The position numbers and the translations under genes are program-made. Shown one piece after another: positions 35,718-44,793 of a stretch of DNA of 64,000 bases. Within the stretch, counting starts at the first letter, position 1; the number at the start of each line of letters is the position of its first letter. Source of the stretch: Kribbella sp. ALI-6-A (GTDB lineage Bacteria; Actinomycetota; Actinomycetes; Propionibacteriales; Kribbellaceae); NCBI RefSeq assembly GCF_001984195.1, contig NZ_MTQN01000011.1:1240001-1304000 (forward strand), read 5' to 3'. The notes below the pieces were generated by a model. It was given only the letters and a program-made list of their open reading frames with translations. It was not told the origin of the DNA and did no database searches.

Positions 35718-37352
35718 ATGGGCATCGTCGACGATCTCGAGCAGGCGCGGCAGGCGTTCGAACGGCGGGACTGGACCGCCGCCTACCAGCGACTGTCGAC
35801 CGTCGGCGACCAGGAGCCCGACGAGCTGACCCCGGACGACCTGCTGTCCCTGGCCACCGCGGCGTACTTGGCCGGGGACGACGACGCCTGCATCCGGGCC
35901 CTCCAGCGTGGTTACCAGGCGGGCATCGAGCGCGGTGACACGCTGCGGGCGATCAGGTTCGCCTTCTGGCTCGGACTCGTCCTGAACGTCCGCGGCGAGG
36001 CGGCGGTCGCCAGTGGCTGGGTCGCCCGGGCGCAGCGCCTGCTGGCCGGCCAGCCCGCCGATGTGGTCGAGCGTGGCTACCTGCTGATCCACGACTTCTT
36101 CCGGTGCCTCGACCGGCAGGACTTCGCCGGCGCGTTGCGGGTCGGCACCGAGATGACCGATCTGGGCCGCCGGTTCAGCAACGACGACCTGGTGGCTCAG
36201 GGTCTGGTCTGCCAGGGCCGCCTGCTGATCTATGCGGGCCGGGTCCCCGACGGACTAACGCTGCTCGACGAGGCGATGGTCGCGGTCGCGGCCGGCGAGC
36301 TGTCCCCGATCTTCGCGGGCAACGTCTACTGCGCGATGATCGAGGCCTGCCAGGAGGTGCTGGACTTCGGTCGCGCGTCGGCCTGGACCAGCGCGCTGAC
36401 CCGATGGTGCGACAGCCAGCCCGACCTCGTCCCGTTCACCGGACAGTGCGCCGTGCACCGGGGGCAGATCCTGCGGCTGCGGGGCGCGTTCACCGAAGCG
36501 CTGGAGGAGTTTGAGCTCGCCTGCCGCCGGTACGCCGCCTCGCGCTCCCAGGCCGCGGCAGGACTCGCCCTGAGCGAGCAGGGCGACGTCCTGCGCATCC
36601 GCGGTGACCTGGCCCGGGCCGAGACCTCCTACGAGCAGGCCTCTGGCTTCGGCCACGAGCCCCAGCCCGGTCTGGCCCTGCTGTGGCTAGCCCGGGGCCG
36701 TACGCCGGCCGCCCTCGCGGCGATCCGCCGCCTGCTCGCCGAGACGCCCGGCCCGGTCCAACGCGCCCGGCTGCTGCCCGCGGCGGTGGAGATCCTGGTG
36801 GCCGGCGAGTGTCACGACGAAGCCGAGCGGGCCGGGAGCGAACTGACCGAGATCGCGGCGGCCTTCGGCTGCACCGGCCTGCGCGCGATGGCGGCGTACG
36901 GCACCGGGCTGGTCGCCCTGGCGGTCGGCGATCCCGACCGCGCGCTGCCGCAGGCGCGGCTGGCCAACCGGCTCTGGAGCGACCTGCAAGCGCCGTACGA
37001 GGTTGCGCGGGCCCGGGTGCTGGTCGGGCGGGCGTTCCGGGGGCTCGGGGACGAGGACTCGGCGACGGCCGAGCTGACCGCCGCGTTCCAGACCTTCTCC
37101 GAGCTCGGCGCGGTGAGCTGTCGCGAGGACACCGGGCGCCTGCTGCACCGCCCGAGCGCGGGTGGCCTCACCCCGCGCGAGCTCGAGGTCCTGCGTTTGG
37201 TTGCCGACGGCCACAGCAACACGGAGATCGCCCAGCGCCTCGTGCTCAGCGACAAGACGGTCGCCCGGCACCTGTCGAACATCTTCGGCAAGCTCGCGGT
37301 CCCGTCGCGCACAGCGGCGGTCGCCAGCGCCCGGGAGCACAACCTGCTCTGA
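35718..37352 (+). CDS. TPR-repeat LuxR-family transcriptional regulator
   Basis: The 544-residue protein has an all-helical tetratricopeptide-like region (about 1-470) and a C-terminal LuxR/GerE helix-turn-helix (LTPRELEVLRLVADGHSNTE and following, to the end). The ATPase domain of LAL/MalT regulators, which usually precedes such repeats, is missing. The signal is therefore probably sensed by the repeats or a partner protein. The ATG at 35718 has GGGGAGG at 8 bases; the upstream GTG at 35691 does not. It follows the flavoprotein gene closely. Confidence 0.85.
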   Translation: MGIVDDLEQARQAFERRDWTAAYQRLSTVGDQEPDELTPDDLLSLATAAYLAGDDDACIRALQRGYQAGIERGDTLRAIRFAFWLGLVLNVRGEAAVASGWVARAQRLLAGQPADVVERGYLLIHDFFRCLDRQDFAGALRVGTEMTDLGRRFSNDDLVAQGLVCQGRLLIYAGRVPDGLTLLDEAMVAVAAGELSPIFAGNVYCAMIEACQEVLDFGRASAWTSALTRWCDSQPDLVPFTGQCAVHRGQILRLRGAFTEALEEFELACRRYAASRSQAAAGLALSEQGDVLRIRGDLARAETSYEQASGFGHEPQPGLALLWLARGRTPAALAAIRRLLAETPGPVQRARLLPAAVEILVAGECHDEAERAGSELTEIAAAFGCTGLRAMAAYGTGLVALAVGDPDRALPQARLANRLWSDLQAPYEVARARVLVGRAFRGLGDEDSATAELTAAFQTFSELGAVSCREDTGRLLHRPSAGGLTPRELEVLRLVADGHSNTEIAQRLVLSDKTVARHLSNIFGKLAVPSRTAAVASAREHNLL

Positions 37353-37395
37353 AATTCGGTGCGCCTCGCTGCCGGTGCCGATCTAGGCTCTGGTC

Positions 37396-37917
37396 ATGCC
37401 TGAGCTGATCGAACCGACCATGGCCTTGCGCGACTCCTGGCTGGAGTCCTCGCGTGAGTGGGGTGCGCAGCCCCAGCACGGCTCCGGGCTGCACGAGACC
37501 GACGAGGTCGGCACGGTCGAGGGTTTCACCGCCTGGATCGAGCGACTGAAGGCGGAGGGTGACGAGACCCGCGAGCTCGCACCTGGTCGCGTGCCCGCGG
37601 CGTACTGGTGGATCGTTGACGACGGCAACTACGCCGGAGCGATCACGCTGCGGTACCGGCTGAACGAGAAGCTGCTCGACGGTGGCGGACACATCGGGTA
37701 CGGCGTCCGGCCGTCGGCGCGCGGGCGCGGACTGGCGTCGTGGGCGCTCGGCGCCGTCCTCGACCGGGCTCGCGCTCGGGGTCTCGACCGCGTGCTGGTC
37801 ACCTGTGACGACGGCAACCTCGCGTCGGCCCGGACGATCGAGCGCAACGGCGGTGTCCTGGAGGACGTCCGCGAGACCTGGCTCGGCATCACCCGGCGGT
37901 ACTGGATCGCGCTCTGA
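37396..37917 (+). CDS. GNAT family N-acetyltransferase
   Basis: This 173-residue protein has the acetyl-CoA binding signature GYGVRPSARGRGLASWAL (motif A) and a motif B region NLASARTIERNGG. It is close to the predicted acetyltransferases that modify small molecules or protein N-termini. The acceptor is unknown. It stands 43 bases after the LuxR gene, possibly in the same transcript. Confidence 0.9.
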   Translation: MPELIEPTMALRDSWLESSREWGAQPQHGSGLHETDEVGTVEGFTAWIERLKAEGDETRELAPGRVPAAYWWIVDDGNYAGAITLRYRLNEKLLDGGGHIGYGVRPSARGRGLASWALGAVLDRARARGLDRVLVTCDDGNLASARTIERNGGVLEDVRETWLGITRRYWIAL

Positions 37918-37993
37918 CCCCCGGGTGATGGTTGGTAACGGCAACCGACTACCGTCGAGACGTTTGATTTCCGTCGACGGGGAGTAGTCGATC

Positions 37994-39469
37994 GTGTCGC
38001 AGACACAGTCCGGAACCGATCAGGACACCGCGTTCTTCGGGCATCCGCGGGGCCTGAGAACGCTGTTCGCCACCGAGTTGTGGGAGCGGTTCAGCTATTA
38101 CGGGATGCGCGCCATCCTGCTGCTGTACCTGACCGACCAGGCGCACGGGCTCGGGCTCGGGCAGTCGCTCGGCGAGGCGGTCGTGTCGATCTACGGCGCG
38201 TCGGTCTACCTGCTGTCGGTGCTCGGCGGCTGGTTGGCCGACCGGGTCGTCGGCGCCCGCCGTACGGTCCTGTACGGCGGGTCGGTGATCGTGGCCGGCC
38301 ACCTCAGTCTCGCGCTGCCCGCCGAGGGCCTGGCCTACCTGGGCATCGCCCTGGTTGCCCTCGGCACCGGCCTGCTGAAGCCGAACGTGTCGACCATGGT
38401 CGGCACCCTGTACGCCGACGGCGACGACCGGCGCGACTCGGCGTTCTCGATCTTCTACATGGGCATCAACCTCGGCTCGTTCAGCGCGCCGTTCGTGGTC
38501 GGCTTCCTGCGCCGCGAGTTCGGCTTCCACGTCGCGTTCGCGGCGGCCGCGGTCGGGATGACGCTGGCGCTGGTCGCGTACGTGCTCGGCCGGCGGACGC
38601 TGCAGGGCCGCGGCGACACCCCGCCGAACCCGTTGACCGCGCAGGACCGGCCGACGATGCTCAAGGTCACCGGCGCGGTCGTCGGCCTGCTGCTCGTGGT
38701 GTTCGCCTTCTCCGCCTGGCGCACCGGCGGAATCGGGCCGAAGCCGGTCGTCGACGCGATCTCGTACCTGTGTTTCCTGGCGCCGATCGCCTACTTCACG
38801 ATGCTGTTGCGCAGCCCGCTGGTGACACCGATCGAGCGGCAGCAGGTCCGGGCCTACATCCCGCTGTTCGTCGCGGCGATGTTGTTCTTCATGCTGTTCG
38901 AGCAGGCCGCGACGACGCTGACCACCTTCGCCGCGGACCGGACCGCGCTGGACCTGTTCGGCCTCTCGATCTCGCCGGAGTTCTTCCAGTCGGTCAACCC
39001 GTTCTCGATCGTCGTGCTGGCGCCGGTGTTCGCGGCGGTCTGGATCAAGCTCGGCGACCGCGGCCCCGGGATCGGCCAGAAGTTCGCCACCGGCCTGCTG
39101 CTGGCCGGGATCTCGTTCGCGGTGATGGGCGTCGCCTCGGCGGTTACCGGCGACGGTCTCGCCTCGCCGCTGTGGCTGATCCTGGTCTACGTCATCCAGA
39201 CCCTGGGTGAGCTGTTCCTGTCCCCCGTCGGCCTGGCCGCGACCACCGTGCTCGCGCCGAAGGCGTTCCTCAGCCAGATGATGGCGCTGTGGTTCCTCGC
39301 CCCGGCGGCCGGGCAGGCGATCACCGCCCAGCTGGTCCAAGCCACCGAGGGAGCTTCCGACACGGCGTACTTCGGTGGTTTGGCGGTGGTGACGATCGCC
39401 TTCGCGCTCGCGCTGTACTTCCTCTCACCGTGGATCCGCCGGCACGCCGAACCGCACCGGAACCGCTGA
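37994..39469 (+). CDS. Proton-dependent oligopeptide transporter (POT/PTR2 family)
   Basis: The 491-residue protein is a 12-14-span importer of di- and tripeptides driven by protons. The family signature ELWERFSYYGM near residue 25 (ExxERFxYYG) is intact, and GGWLADRVVGAR matches the loop 2-3 motif. The region around residue 170-200 is a cytoplasmic loop (RRTLQGRGDTPP). The GTG at 37994 follows GGGGAG. A strong terminator comes two bases after the stop, so it ends the transcript. Confidence 0.93.
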   Translation: MSQTQSGTDQDTAFFGHPRGLRTLFATELWERFSYYGMRAILLLYLTDQAHGLGLGQSLGEAVVSIYGASVYLLSVLGGWLADRVVGARRTVLYGGSVIVAGHLSLALPAEGLAYLGIALVALGTGLLKPNVSTMVGTLYADGDDRRDSAFSIFYMGINLGSFSAPFVVGFLRREFGFHVAFAAAAVGMTLALVAYVLGRRTLQGRGDTPPNPLTAQDRPTMLKVTGAVVGLLLVVFAFSAWRTGGIGPKPVVDAISYLCFLAPIAYFTMLLRSPLVTPIERQQVRAYIPLFVAAMLFFMLFEQAATTLTTFAADRTALDLFGLSISPEFFQSVNPFSIVVLAPVFAAVWIKLGDRGPGIGQKFATGLLLAGISFAVMGVASAVTGDGLASPLWLILVYVIQTLGELFLSPVGLAATTVLAPKAFLSQMMALWFLAPAAGQAITAQLVQATEGASDTAYFGGLAVVTIAFALALYFLSPWIRRHAEPHRNR

Positions 39470-39470
39470 T

Positions 39471-39515
39471 CTCACCCGCGCGAGGGAGGCGAATCCCTCG
39501 CGGGGGTGAGGTTTT
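39471..39515 (+). terminator. Rho-independent terminator after the peptide transporter
   Basis: A 17-bp stem with one mismatch (39471-39487 with 39494-39510) and loop GGCGAA is followed by GTTTT. Confidence 0.9.
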
Positions 39516-39543
39516 CGAGGGCTCGGCCACGCAGGCTTGAGGC

Positions 39544-40071
39544 ATGACCGAGAGACCTGTGCCGCGGTGGGCCGAACGGCTGGCCCACGCGATTCCGTTC
39601 ATGGTGCTGCCGTCGGGGTTGTGGCGGCTGGGTCTGGCCGCCGGGTGGTCGATGGGCATGGTGGACGAGGCCGGGCGGCCGATCCACGCGCACGGGTGGG
39701 AGATCGGGTACGTCGTGGTGCTCAGCCTGGTCTCCGAGGCGGTCGCGCTGACGGCGTTCGGCCTGGTCCGGCGGTGGGGCGAGGTGGTGCCGCGGTGGAT
39801 CCCGTGGATCGGCTCGCGCCGCGTCCCGCCGTACGCGGCGATCGTGCCGGCGACGCTGGGCAGCCTGGCGCTGATCGCGATCTGGGGCTTCGCGTTCCGG
39901 GACGTGTTCAGCGACGAGTTCCTGCCGTTCGGCAGCGACGCGGCGAAGGCACTGATGATCGCCTGCTACGCGCCGCTGAACCTGTGGGGACCGGCGCTGC
40001 TCGTGCTGACGTGGGCGTACTACCGGCGCCGGGTCAGCTCGGCGGCGCCGGTGGAACCCGCGGCGGTGTGA
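39544..40071 (+). CDS. Four-span membrane protein, unknown
   Basis: The 175-residue product has four hydrophobic segments (about residues 14-38, 53-75, 98-121 and 137-160) and short charged loops. The N-terminal sequence HAIPFMVLPSGLWRLGLAAG resembles conserved actinobacterial membrane proteins of unknown role. No catalytic motif is seen. It is convergent with the pirin gene, 12 bases away. Confidence 0.78.
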   Translation: MTERPVPRWAERLAHAIPFMVLPSGLWRLGLAAGWSMGMVDEAGRPIHAHGWEIGYVVVLSLVSEAVALTAFGLVRRWGEVVPRWIPWIGSRRVPPYAAIVPATLGSLALIAIWGFAFRDVFSDEFLPFGSDAAKALMIACYAPLNLWGPALLVLTWAYYRRRVSSAAPVEPAAV

Positions 40072-40083
40072 GTGGAAACGGGT

Positions 40084-41094
40084 TCAGCGCGCGCGAGGTC
40101 TCGGCTTCAGGCGGGTGCCGGGCAGCGGCGGAGCCGGGAGCGGCGCGCCGTCGTACCCGGGCACGGCCGGGAACCGGGCCGAGCCGCCGGCCTCGATCGA
40201 CGCCATCCAGTCGTTGCGCGCGGCAACAACCTCCTCGTGCGACCGGCCGATGAAGTTCCACCACATCACCAACTGCTCGTCGAACGGCTCGCCCCCGAGC
40301 AGCACGAACCGGGCGCCGTCGGCACCGGCGGTCAGCTCGATCGCGTCCCGGCCGGCGCCGAAGTACGCCATCTCGCCGAACCCGGGCGCGACCTGCCCGG
40401 CGCTGACCGACCCGTCGACCACCAGGACGGCGTACTCGAACTCGGGCGTCAGCGGCACCGCCACGGTCCGTCCCGGCTCGATCGTCACGTCGGCCCCGAC
40501 CAGCGGCGTGTACGCCGGAGCCGGCGACGTGACCCCACCGACCGTGCCGACCATCACCTTCGCCCGCGCGCCGTCGAGCTCCAGCACGGGCAGGTCGGCG
40601 TAGGCGTTGAAGGCGGGCGGGACCGTGTTACGGGCCGACTCGGGCAGGGCGACCCACAGTTGTACGCCGTGCAGCATCGGCGGCGCCGACGGCAGCGAGA
40701 TCTCCGAGTGCGCGATGCCCGGGCCCGACGTCATGATGTTCAGCTCGCCCGGCCGGACCATCGCGTGCGACCCGGCGGAGTCGCGGTGCTCGATCTCGCC
40801 CTCGATCAGCCAGCTCACCGTCTGCAGACTGGTGTGCGGGTGCGGCGGCACGAACATGCCCCGCTCCCCCGGTACGTCGTACGAGTCGACCCGGGCGGTC
40901 AGGTCGTCCGGTCCGTAGTGGTCGGCGAAACACCACGCGCCGACCATCCGGCGGTTCTTGTTCGGCAACAGCCGACGGACCTTCGTGGTCCGGCCGAGCA
41001 CCACCTGCCGCGGCTCCAGCAGCTCCTGCACCGGCCCCTCCGCGTCCGCCCCGTCGCAGACGACCTCGGCCGGGTCGTTCTCCAAGTCGCTCAT
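40084..41094 (-). CDS. Pirin family protein
   Basis: The 336-residue protein is a bicupin of the pirin/YhhW family; some members are quercetin dioxygenases, others act as iron-binding regulators. The N-terminal cupin carries the metal site HPHTSLQTVSWLIEGEIEH with the expected His and Glu, followed by the conserved GELNIMTSGPGIAHSE. The ATG at 41094 is chosen because it matches the family N-terminus; longer frames read through the neighbouring promoter. It is divergent from the ADP-ribosylglycohydrolase gene, 43 bases apart. Confidence 0.92.
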   Translation of the reverse strand: MSDLENDPAEVVCDGADAEGPVQELLEPRQVVLGRTTKVRRLLPNKNRRMVGAWCFADHYGPDDLTARVDSYDVPGERGMFVPPHPHTSLQTVSWLIEGEIEHRDSAGSHAMVRPGELNIMTSGPGIAHSEISLPSAPPMLHGVQLWVALPESARNTVPPAFNAYADLPVLELDGARAKVMVGTVGGVTSPAPAYTPLVGADVTIEPGRTVAVPLTPEFEYAVLVVDGSVSAGQVAPGFGEMAYFGAGRDAIELTAGADGARFVLLGGEPFDEQLVMWWNFIGRSHEEVVAARNDWMASIEAGGSARFPAVPGYDGAPLPAPPLPGTRLKPRPRAR

Positions 41095-41137
41095 TGCACG
41101 AGTATGGACTCTGACGCGCGAACTCTGGAGGCTGCCC

Positions 41138-42412
41138 GTGCACGACGTACTCGACCTTCGCGACCTCGTCCCGGACGAGGCCGAGCAACTGGAGAGCGCC
41201 GGGTACGCCGTCGGCGACCTGCACGCGCGGGCCCGGATCGCGGCGGCCGCGGGCGACCTCACCCAGCTGGCCGACATCGAGACCGCGCTGGCGGCACTGC
41301 GGCGTGACCCGGAGTGGCCGTACGAGGAACCGGAGCCGACCGGGTCGGGATCGCAGGCGCCGACGCCGCCCGGGGACGACCTGGCCGACCGGATCCGGGG
41401 CGCGTGGCTCGGACGCTGCGTCGGGAACACGATGGGCAAGCCGGTCGAGGGGCTGAGCCGCGCCGATGTCCGGACCTATCTCGAGGCGGTCGGGGACTGG
41501 CCGCTGAGCGGGTTCGTCCCGTACGCCGCGACGCCTCCGCCCGGCATCGTCCTGCACCCGTCGGCGGCCGAGGCGTCCGCGGGCCGGTTCGACGCGGTAC
41601 CGCGCGACGACGACCTCGACTGGACGATGCTCGGGCTGCACCTGCTGGAGACGTACGGGCCGGAGCTGCGCACCGAGGACGTCGCGCGCGAGTGGCTGGA
41701 CCGGATGCCGTTCACGCAGACCTACACCGCGGAGCGGGCGGCGTACCGGAATCTCGTGCAGGGCCTGCGCCCGCCGGACACGGCCACCACGCGCAACCCC
41801 TACCGCGAGTGGATCGGCGCGCTCATCCGCGTCGACGCCTACGGCTACGCCAACCCGGGCAACCCCGCCGAGGCGGCGCGTCTGGCCCTGGTCGACGCGA
41901 GCCTGTCCCACACCGCCAACGGCCTGTACGGCGCTCAATGGGCCGCCGCGCTCGTCGCCCAGGCGCTCGTCGCGGACGGGATCACCGAGGCGTTGCGCGT
42001 CGCGCTCGACGTCGTCCCGCCGAAATCGCGCCTCGCCGACAGCCAACGGGCTCTGCTCGATCTGCACGCGCAGGGTGCGACCGCCGAGGAGGCCCTCGAC
42101 TGGATCGACGAGACGCTCGACTACAACTGGGTGCACACGCTCAACAACGCCGCGATCATCACCACGGCGCTGCTCTGGGGCGACGGCGACTACGTCCGCA
42201 CGCTGGGCTTGTCCGTCGGCGCCGGGCGCGACACCGACTCCACCAGCGCGACGGTCGGCAGCGTCTTCGGCGCTTTACACGGCGCCGCCGCCATCCCTGC
42301 TGTCCTGACCGAGGCGGGCAACGGCGTCGTCCGCTCAGCCGTCCGAGGCTTCGACCGCATCACGATCGACGAACTGGTCGAGCGGACCACGGCGCTTCAC
42401 GGCGAGTTCTGA
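41138..42412 (+). CDS. ADP-ribosylglycohydrolase family protein
   Basis: The 424-residue protein removes ADP-ribose or related groups using two magnesium ions, if it behaves like the family. The acidic metal motifs are present: RDDDLDWTM in the first half and GAGRDTDSTSATVG near the C-terminus. About 75 N-terminal residues precede the catalytic domain, ending in a Pro/Glu-rich linker (EWPYEEPEPTGSG); their role is unknown. The GTG at 41138 has GGAG at exactly 7 bases, which fixes the start. It meets the PHP gene tail to tail. Confidence 0.9.
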   Translation: MHDVLDLRDLVPDEAEQLESAGYAVGDLHARARIAAAAGDLTQLADIETALAALRRDPEWPYEEPEPTGSGSQAPTPPGDDLADRIRGAWLGRCVGNTMGKPVEGLSRADVRTYLEAVGDWPLSGFVPYAATPPPGIVLHPSAAEASAGRFDAVPRDDDLDWTMLGLHLLETYGPELRTEDVAREWLDRMPFTQTYTAERAAYRNLVQGLRPPDTATTRNPYREWIGALIRVDAYGYANPGNPAEAARLALVDASLSHTANGLYGAQWAAALVAQALVADGITEALRVALDVVPPKSRLADSQRALLDLHAQGATAEEALDWIDETLDYNWVHTLNNAAIITTALLWGDGDYVRTLGLSVGAGRDTDSTSATVGSVFGALHGAAAIPAVLTEAGNGVVRSAVRGFDRITIDELVERTTALHGEF

Positions 42413-42418
42413 CGGCCC

Positions 42419-43474
42419 TCAGCTGTTCGTCCACTCCAGCAGCTCGTCGGCGTCCCAGGTGTTGACCACCTGGGACGGGTCGACGCCGCACTCCTCGGCG
42501 CGTTCGCAGCCGTAGGGCTGCCAGTCGAGCTGGCCCGGGGCGTGCGCGTCGGTGTCGATCGAGAACTGACAGCCGGTCTCGACGGCCAGGGAAAGCAGGC
42601 GGCGTGGCGGGTCGAGGCGTTCCGGGCGGGAGTTGATCTCGACCGCGGTGCCGAACTGGCGGCAGGCCTCGAAGACGACCTCGGCGTCGAAGTCCGACTC
42701 CGGGCGGGTGCCGCGGCCGCCGGTGACGAGCCGGCCCGTGCAGTGGCCGAGGATGTCGACGTGCGGGTTGGCGATCGCCTTGACCATTCGCTCGGTCATC
42801 GGCTCCGACGCCATCCGCAGCTTGGAGTGCACGCTGGCGACCACCACGTCGAGCCGGGCCAGGATCTCGATGTCGCAGTCCAGCGACCCGTCGTCCAGGA
42901 TGTCGACCTCGATCCCGTTCAGGATCCGGAACCCGTCGAGCTCGTCGGCTAGCTTCTTGTTCAGCTCGGCGACCACGTCGAGCTGCTGCAGCCGCCGTTC
43001 GCGGGACAGCCCGTTGGCCACCGTCAGCCGCGGCGAGTGGTCGGTCAGCGCGATGTAGGAGTGCCCGAGCCGGGCCGCCGTGCGCGCCATCTCCTCGATC
43101 GGGCTGCCGCCGTCGGACCAGTCCGAGTGCAGGTGCAGATCCGCCTTCAGCGCCGCCCGCATCGCCGTACCGGCCTCGGTCAGCGCGGCGGCCCCCTGCT
43201 CCAGCTTCGTCAGGTACGCCGGCACCGCGCCGTCCATCGCCTCCAGGATCACCGCCTCGGTCTTCGGCCCGATCCCCGGCAACTCGGTCAGCGTCCCGGC
43301 GCGCTTCCGCGCCCGCACCTCGGTGGCCGGCAACGCCTCGATCGTGTCGGCGGCGCGCCGATAGGCCTTCACCCGATGAGTCGGCTGCCGGTCGCGCTCC
43401 AGGTAGTACCCGATCGCGCGCAACGCCTCGACCGCCGCCGTCACCCCAGCCTTGTCGCTCATGGCCTCCATCAT
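42419..43474 (-). CDS. PolX-like PHP phosphoesterase lacking the polymerase domain
   Basis: The 351-residue protein joins a pol-beta type 8-kDa helix-hairpin-helix region (about 1-110, with ELPGIGPKTE) to a PHP metal phosphoesterase (ADLHLHSDWSDGG, ALTDHSPR, SVHSKLRM, DTDAHAPGQ). Bacterial PolX places a polymerase palm between these parts; it is absent. The remaining protein may act as a 3'-5' exonuclease or AP-site/phosphate trimming enzyme in repair. The start is uncertain: ATG at 43474 (leaderless) or 43462, where GGAGG lies too close. It shares a short divergent gap with fasR. Confidence 0.85.
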   Translation of the reverse strand: MMEAMSDKAGVTAAVEALRAIGYYLERDRQPTHRVKAYRRAADTIEALPATEVRARKRAGTLTELPGIGPKTEAVILEAMDGAVPAYLTKLEQGAAALTEAGTAMRAALKADLHLHSDWSDGGSPIEEMARTAARLGHSYIALTDHSPRLTVANGLSRERRLQQLDVVAELNKKLADELDGFRILNGIEVDILDDGSLDCDIEILARLDVVVASVHSKLRMASEPMTERMVKAIANPHVDILGHCTGRLVTGGRGTRPESDFDAEVVFEACRQFGTAVEINSRPERLDPPRRLLSLAVETGCQFSIDTDAHAPGQLDWQPYGCERAEECGVDPSQVVNTWDADELLEWTNS

Positions 43475-43515
43475 GGCGGGTCGGTGGGACAACCGCGGAC
43501 AGCTATGGTCGGGGC

Positions 43516-44715
43516 GTGGCTAAGGGCAAGGGTCAGACGCATGCGGCGCGCGCGGAGCGGCTGCAGGGGGCTACTGGCGCGCTGGCCACGGCGGCGATCG
43601 CGGCGATGGACGAGAAGTTGCCGTGGTTCGGCAAGTTGTCGGCGCAGGACCGGTCCTGGATCGGGCTGGTCGCGCAGTCCGGCATCACCGCGTTCGTGGA
43701 CTGGTTCCGCGACCCCGAGGCGCACTCGTCGATGCCGACACGGATGTTCGGGTCGGCGCCGCGGGAGTTCACCCGGGTGATCAGCCTGCACCAGACCGTC
43801 GACCTGGTCCGGACCACGATCGAGATGATCGAGAACACGATCGGCGACCTGCTGCCCGCCGAGGACGTGCCGGCCGTGCACGAGGCGATGCAGCGGTACG
43901 CGCGTGAGGTCGCGTTCGCGGCGGCCGCGGTCTACGCGCAGGCGGCCGAGATGCGCGGCGCGTGGGACGCCCGGCTGGAAGCGCTGGTGGTCGACTCGGT
44001 GATCCGCGGCGAGGCCGACGAGTCGGTCCGGTCGCGCGCCTCGGCGCTGGGCTGGACCGGCGCCACCGGGTCGTCCGAGGTGGCGGTCGTGGTCGGCCGG
44101 GCCCCCGACGGAGAGTCCGGTACGGCGAACGTCTCCGACGCCGTCCGGGCCGCCGCCCGCGAAGCCGGTGCCGACGCGTTGTGCGCGATGCAGGGCGACC
44201 GGCTGGTGGTAGTACTTGGTGGTACGAGTAAACCTGTCGAGATCGTACAAAAGCTGGTCGGCTGGTTCGGGCCCGGTCCGATCGTCGTCGGGCCGGTTGT
44301 CAAGGACCTGATGGCGGCCGTCACCTCGGCCCGCGCGGCGGTCGCCGGACTGCGCGCGGCGCCGGCCTGGCCGACGGCTCCGCGACCGGTGCACGCCGAC
44401 GAACTGCTCGCCGAGCGATCGCTGTCCGGCGACGGTCACGCCCGCCGTCAACTGGCCACCGGCGTCTACGGCCCGCTCACGATGGGCGACGGAGTCCTGC
44501 TCGACACCGTTTCGGCGTACCTGGACTCGGGTGGTTCGATCGAGGCGACGGCCCGGGCGATGTTCATCCACGCCAATACCGTCCGGTACCGGCTGAAGCG
44601 TGTGGGCGAAATCACCGGTTACTCGCCGGGCAATCCCCGCGACGCTTTCACGTTACGTGTCGCACTGGCCCTCGGCCGCCTGCTCAACCCGGAACCAGGG
44701 GCCCACGTTTTGTAG
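43516..44715 (+). CDS. fasR: FasR-type PucR regulator of fatty acid synthesis
   Basis: The 399-residue protein ends in a PucR helix-turn-helix (SIEATARAMFIHANTVRYRL), with a helical sensor region before it. Its place directly upstream of fabD matches Streptomyces FasR, an activator of the fabD-fabH-acpP-fabF operon, and Rv2242 beside Mycobacterium fabD. The start is the GTG at 43516; no strong ribosome site is visible. A perfect inverted repeat overlaps its own stop codon and lies at the fabD promoter (see 44709), a good candidate for its binding site. Confidence 0.9.
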   Translation: MAKGKGQTHAARAERLQGATGALATAAIAAMDEKLPWFGKLSAQDRSWIGLVAQSGITAFVDWFRDPEAHSSMPTRMFGSAPREFTRVISLHQTVDLVRTTIEMIENTIGDLLPAEDVPAVHEAMQRYAREVAFAAAAVYAQAAEMRGAWDARLEALVVDSVIRGEADESVRSRASALGWTGATGSSEVAVVVGRAPDGESGTANVSDAVRAAAREAGADALCAMQGDRLVVVLGGTSKPVEIVQKLVGWFGPGPIVVGPVVKDLMAAVTSARAAVAGLRAAPAWPTAPRPVHADELLAERSLSGDGHARRQLATGVYGPLTMGDGVLLDTVSAYLDSGGSIEATARAMFIHANTVRYRLKRVGEITGYSPGNPRDAFTLRVALALGRLLNPEPGAHVL

Positions 44716-44743
44716 GATCCCTACAAAGTCCAGGCGGTAGAAT
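44709..44743 (+). promoter_or_regulatory. fabD promoter with perfect inverted repeat, possible FasR site
   Basis: TTTGTAGG-ATC-CCTACAAA (44709-44727) is a perfect 8-bp inverted repeat overlapping the fasR stop. A TAGAAT -10 box follows at 44738-44743; the -35 position holds GGATCC, inside the repeat and far from consensus, as expected for an activator-dependent promoter. The fabD start lies 50 bases downstream. Confidence 0.6.
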
Positions 44744-44793
44744 TCGTGCTGCCGCGTAGCCCACGATCGGTCCGGCTCAGGGAGAGTTGTCAC

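Noticed and set aside
40958..41137. A 60-codon N-terminal extension of the ADP-ribosylglycohydrolase
   Set aside because: It would overlap the divergent pirin gene; the GTG at 41138 has a well-placed GGAG.
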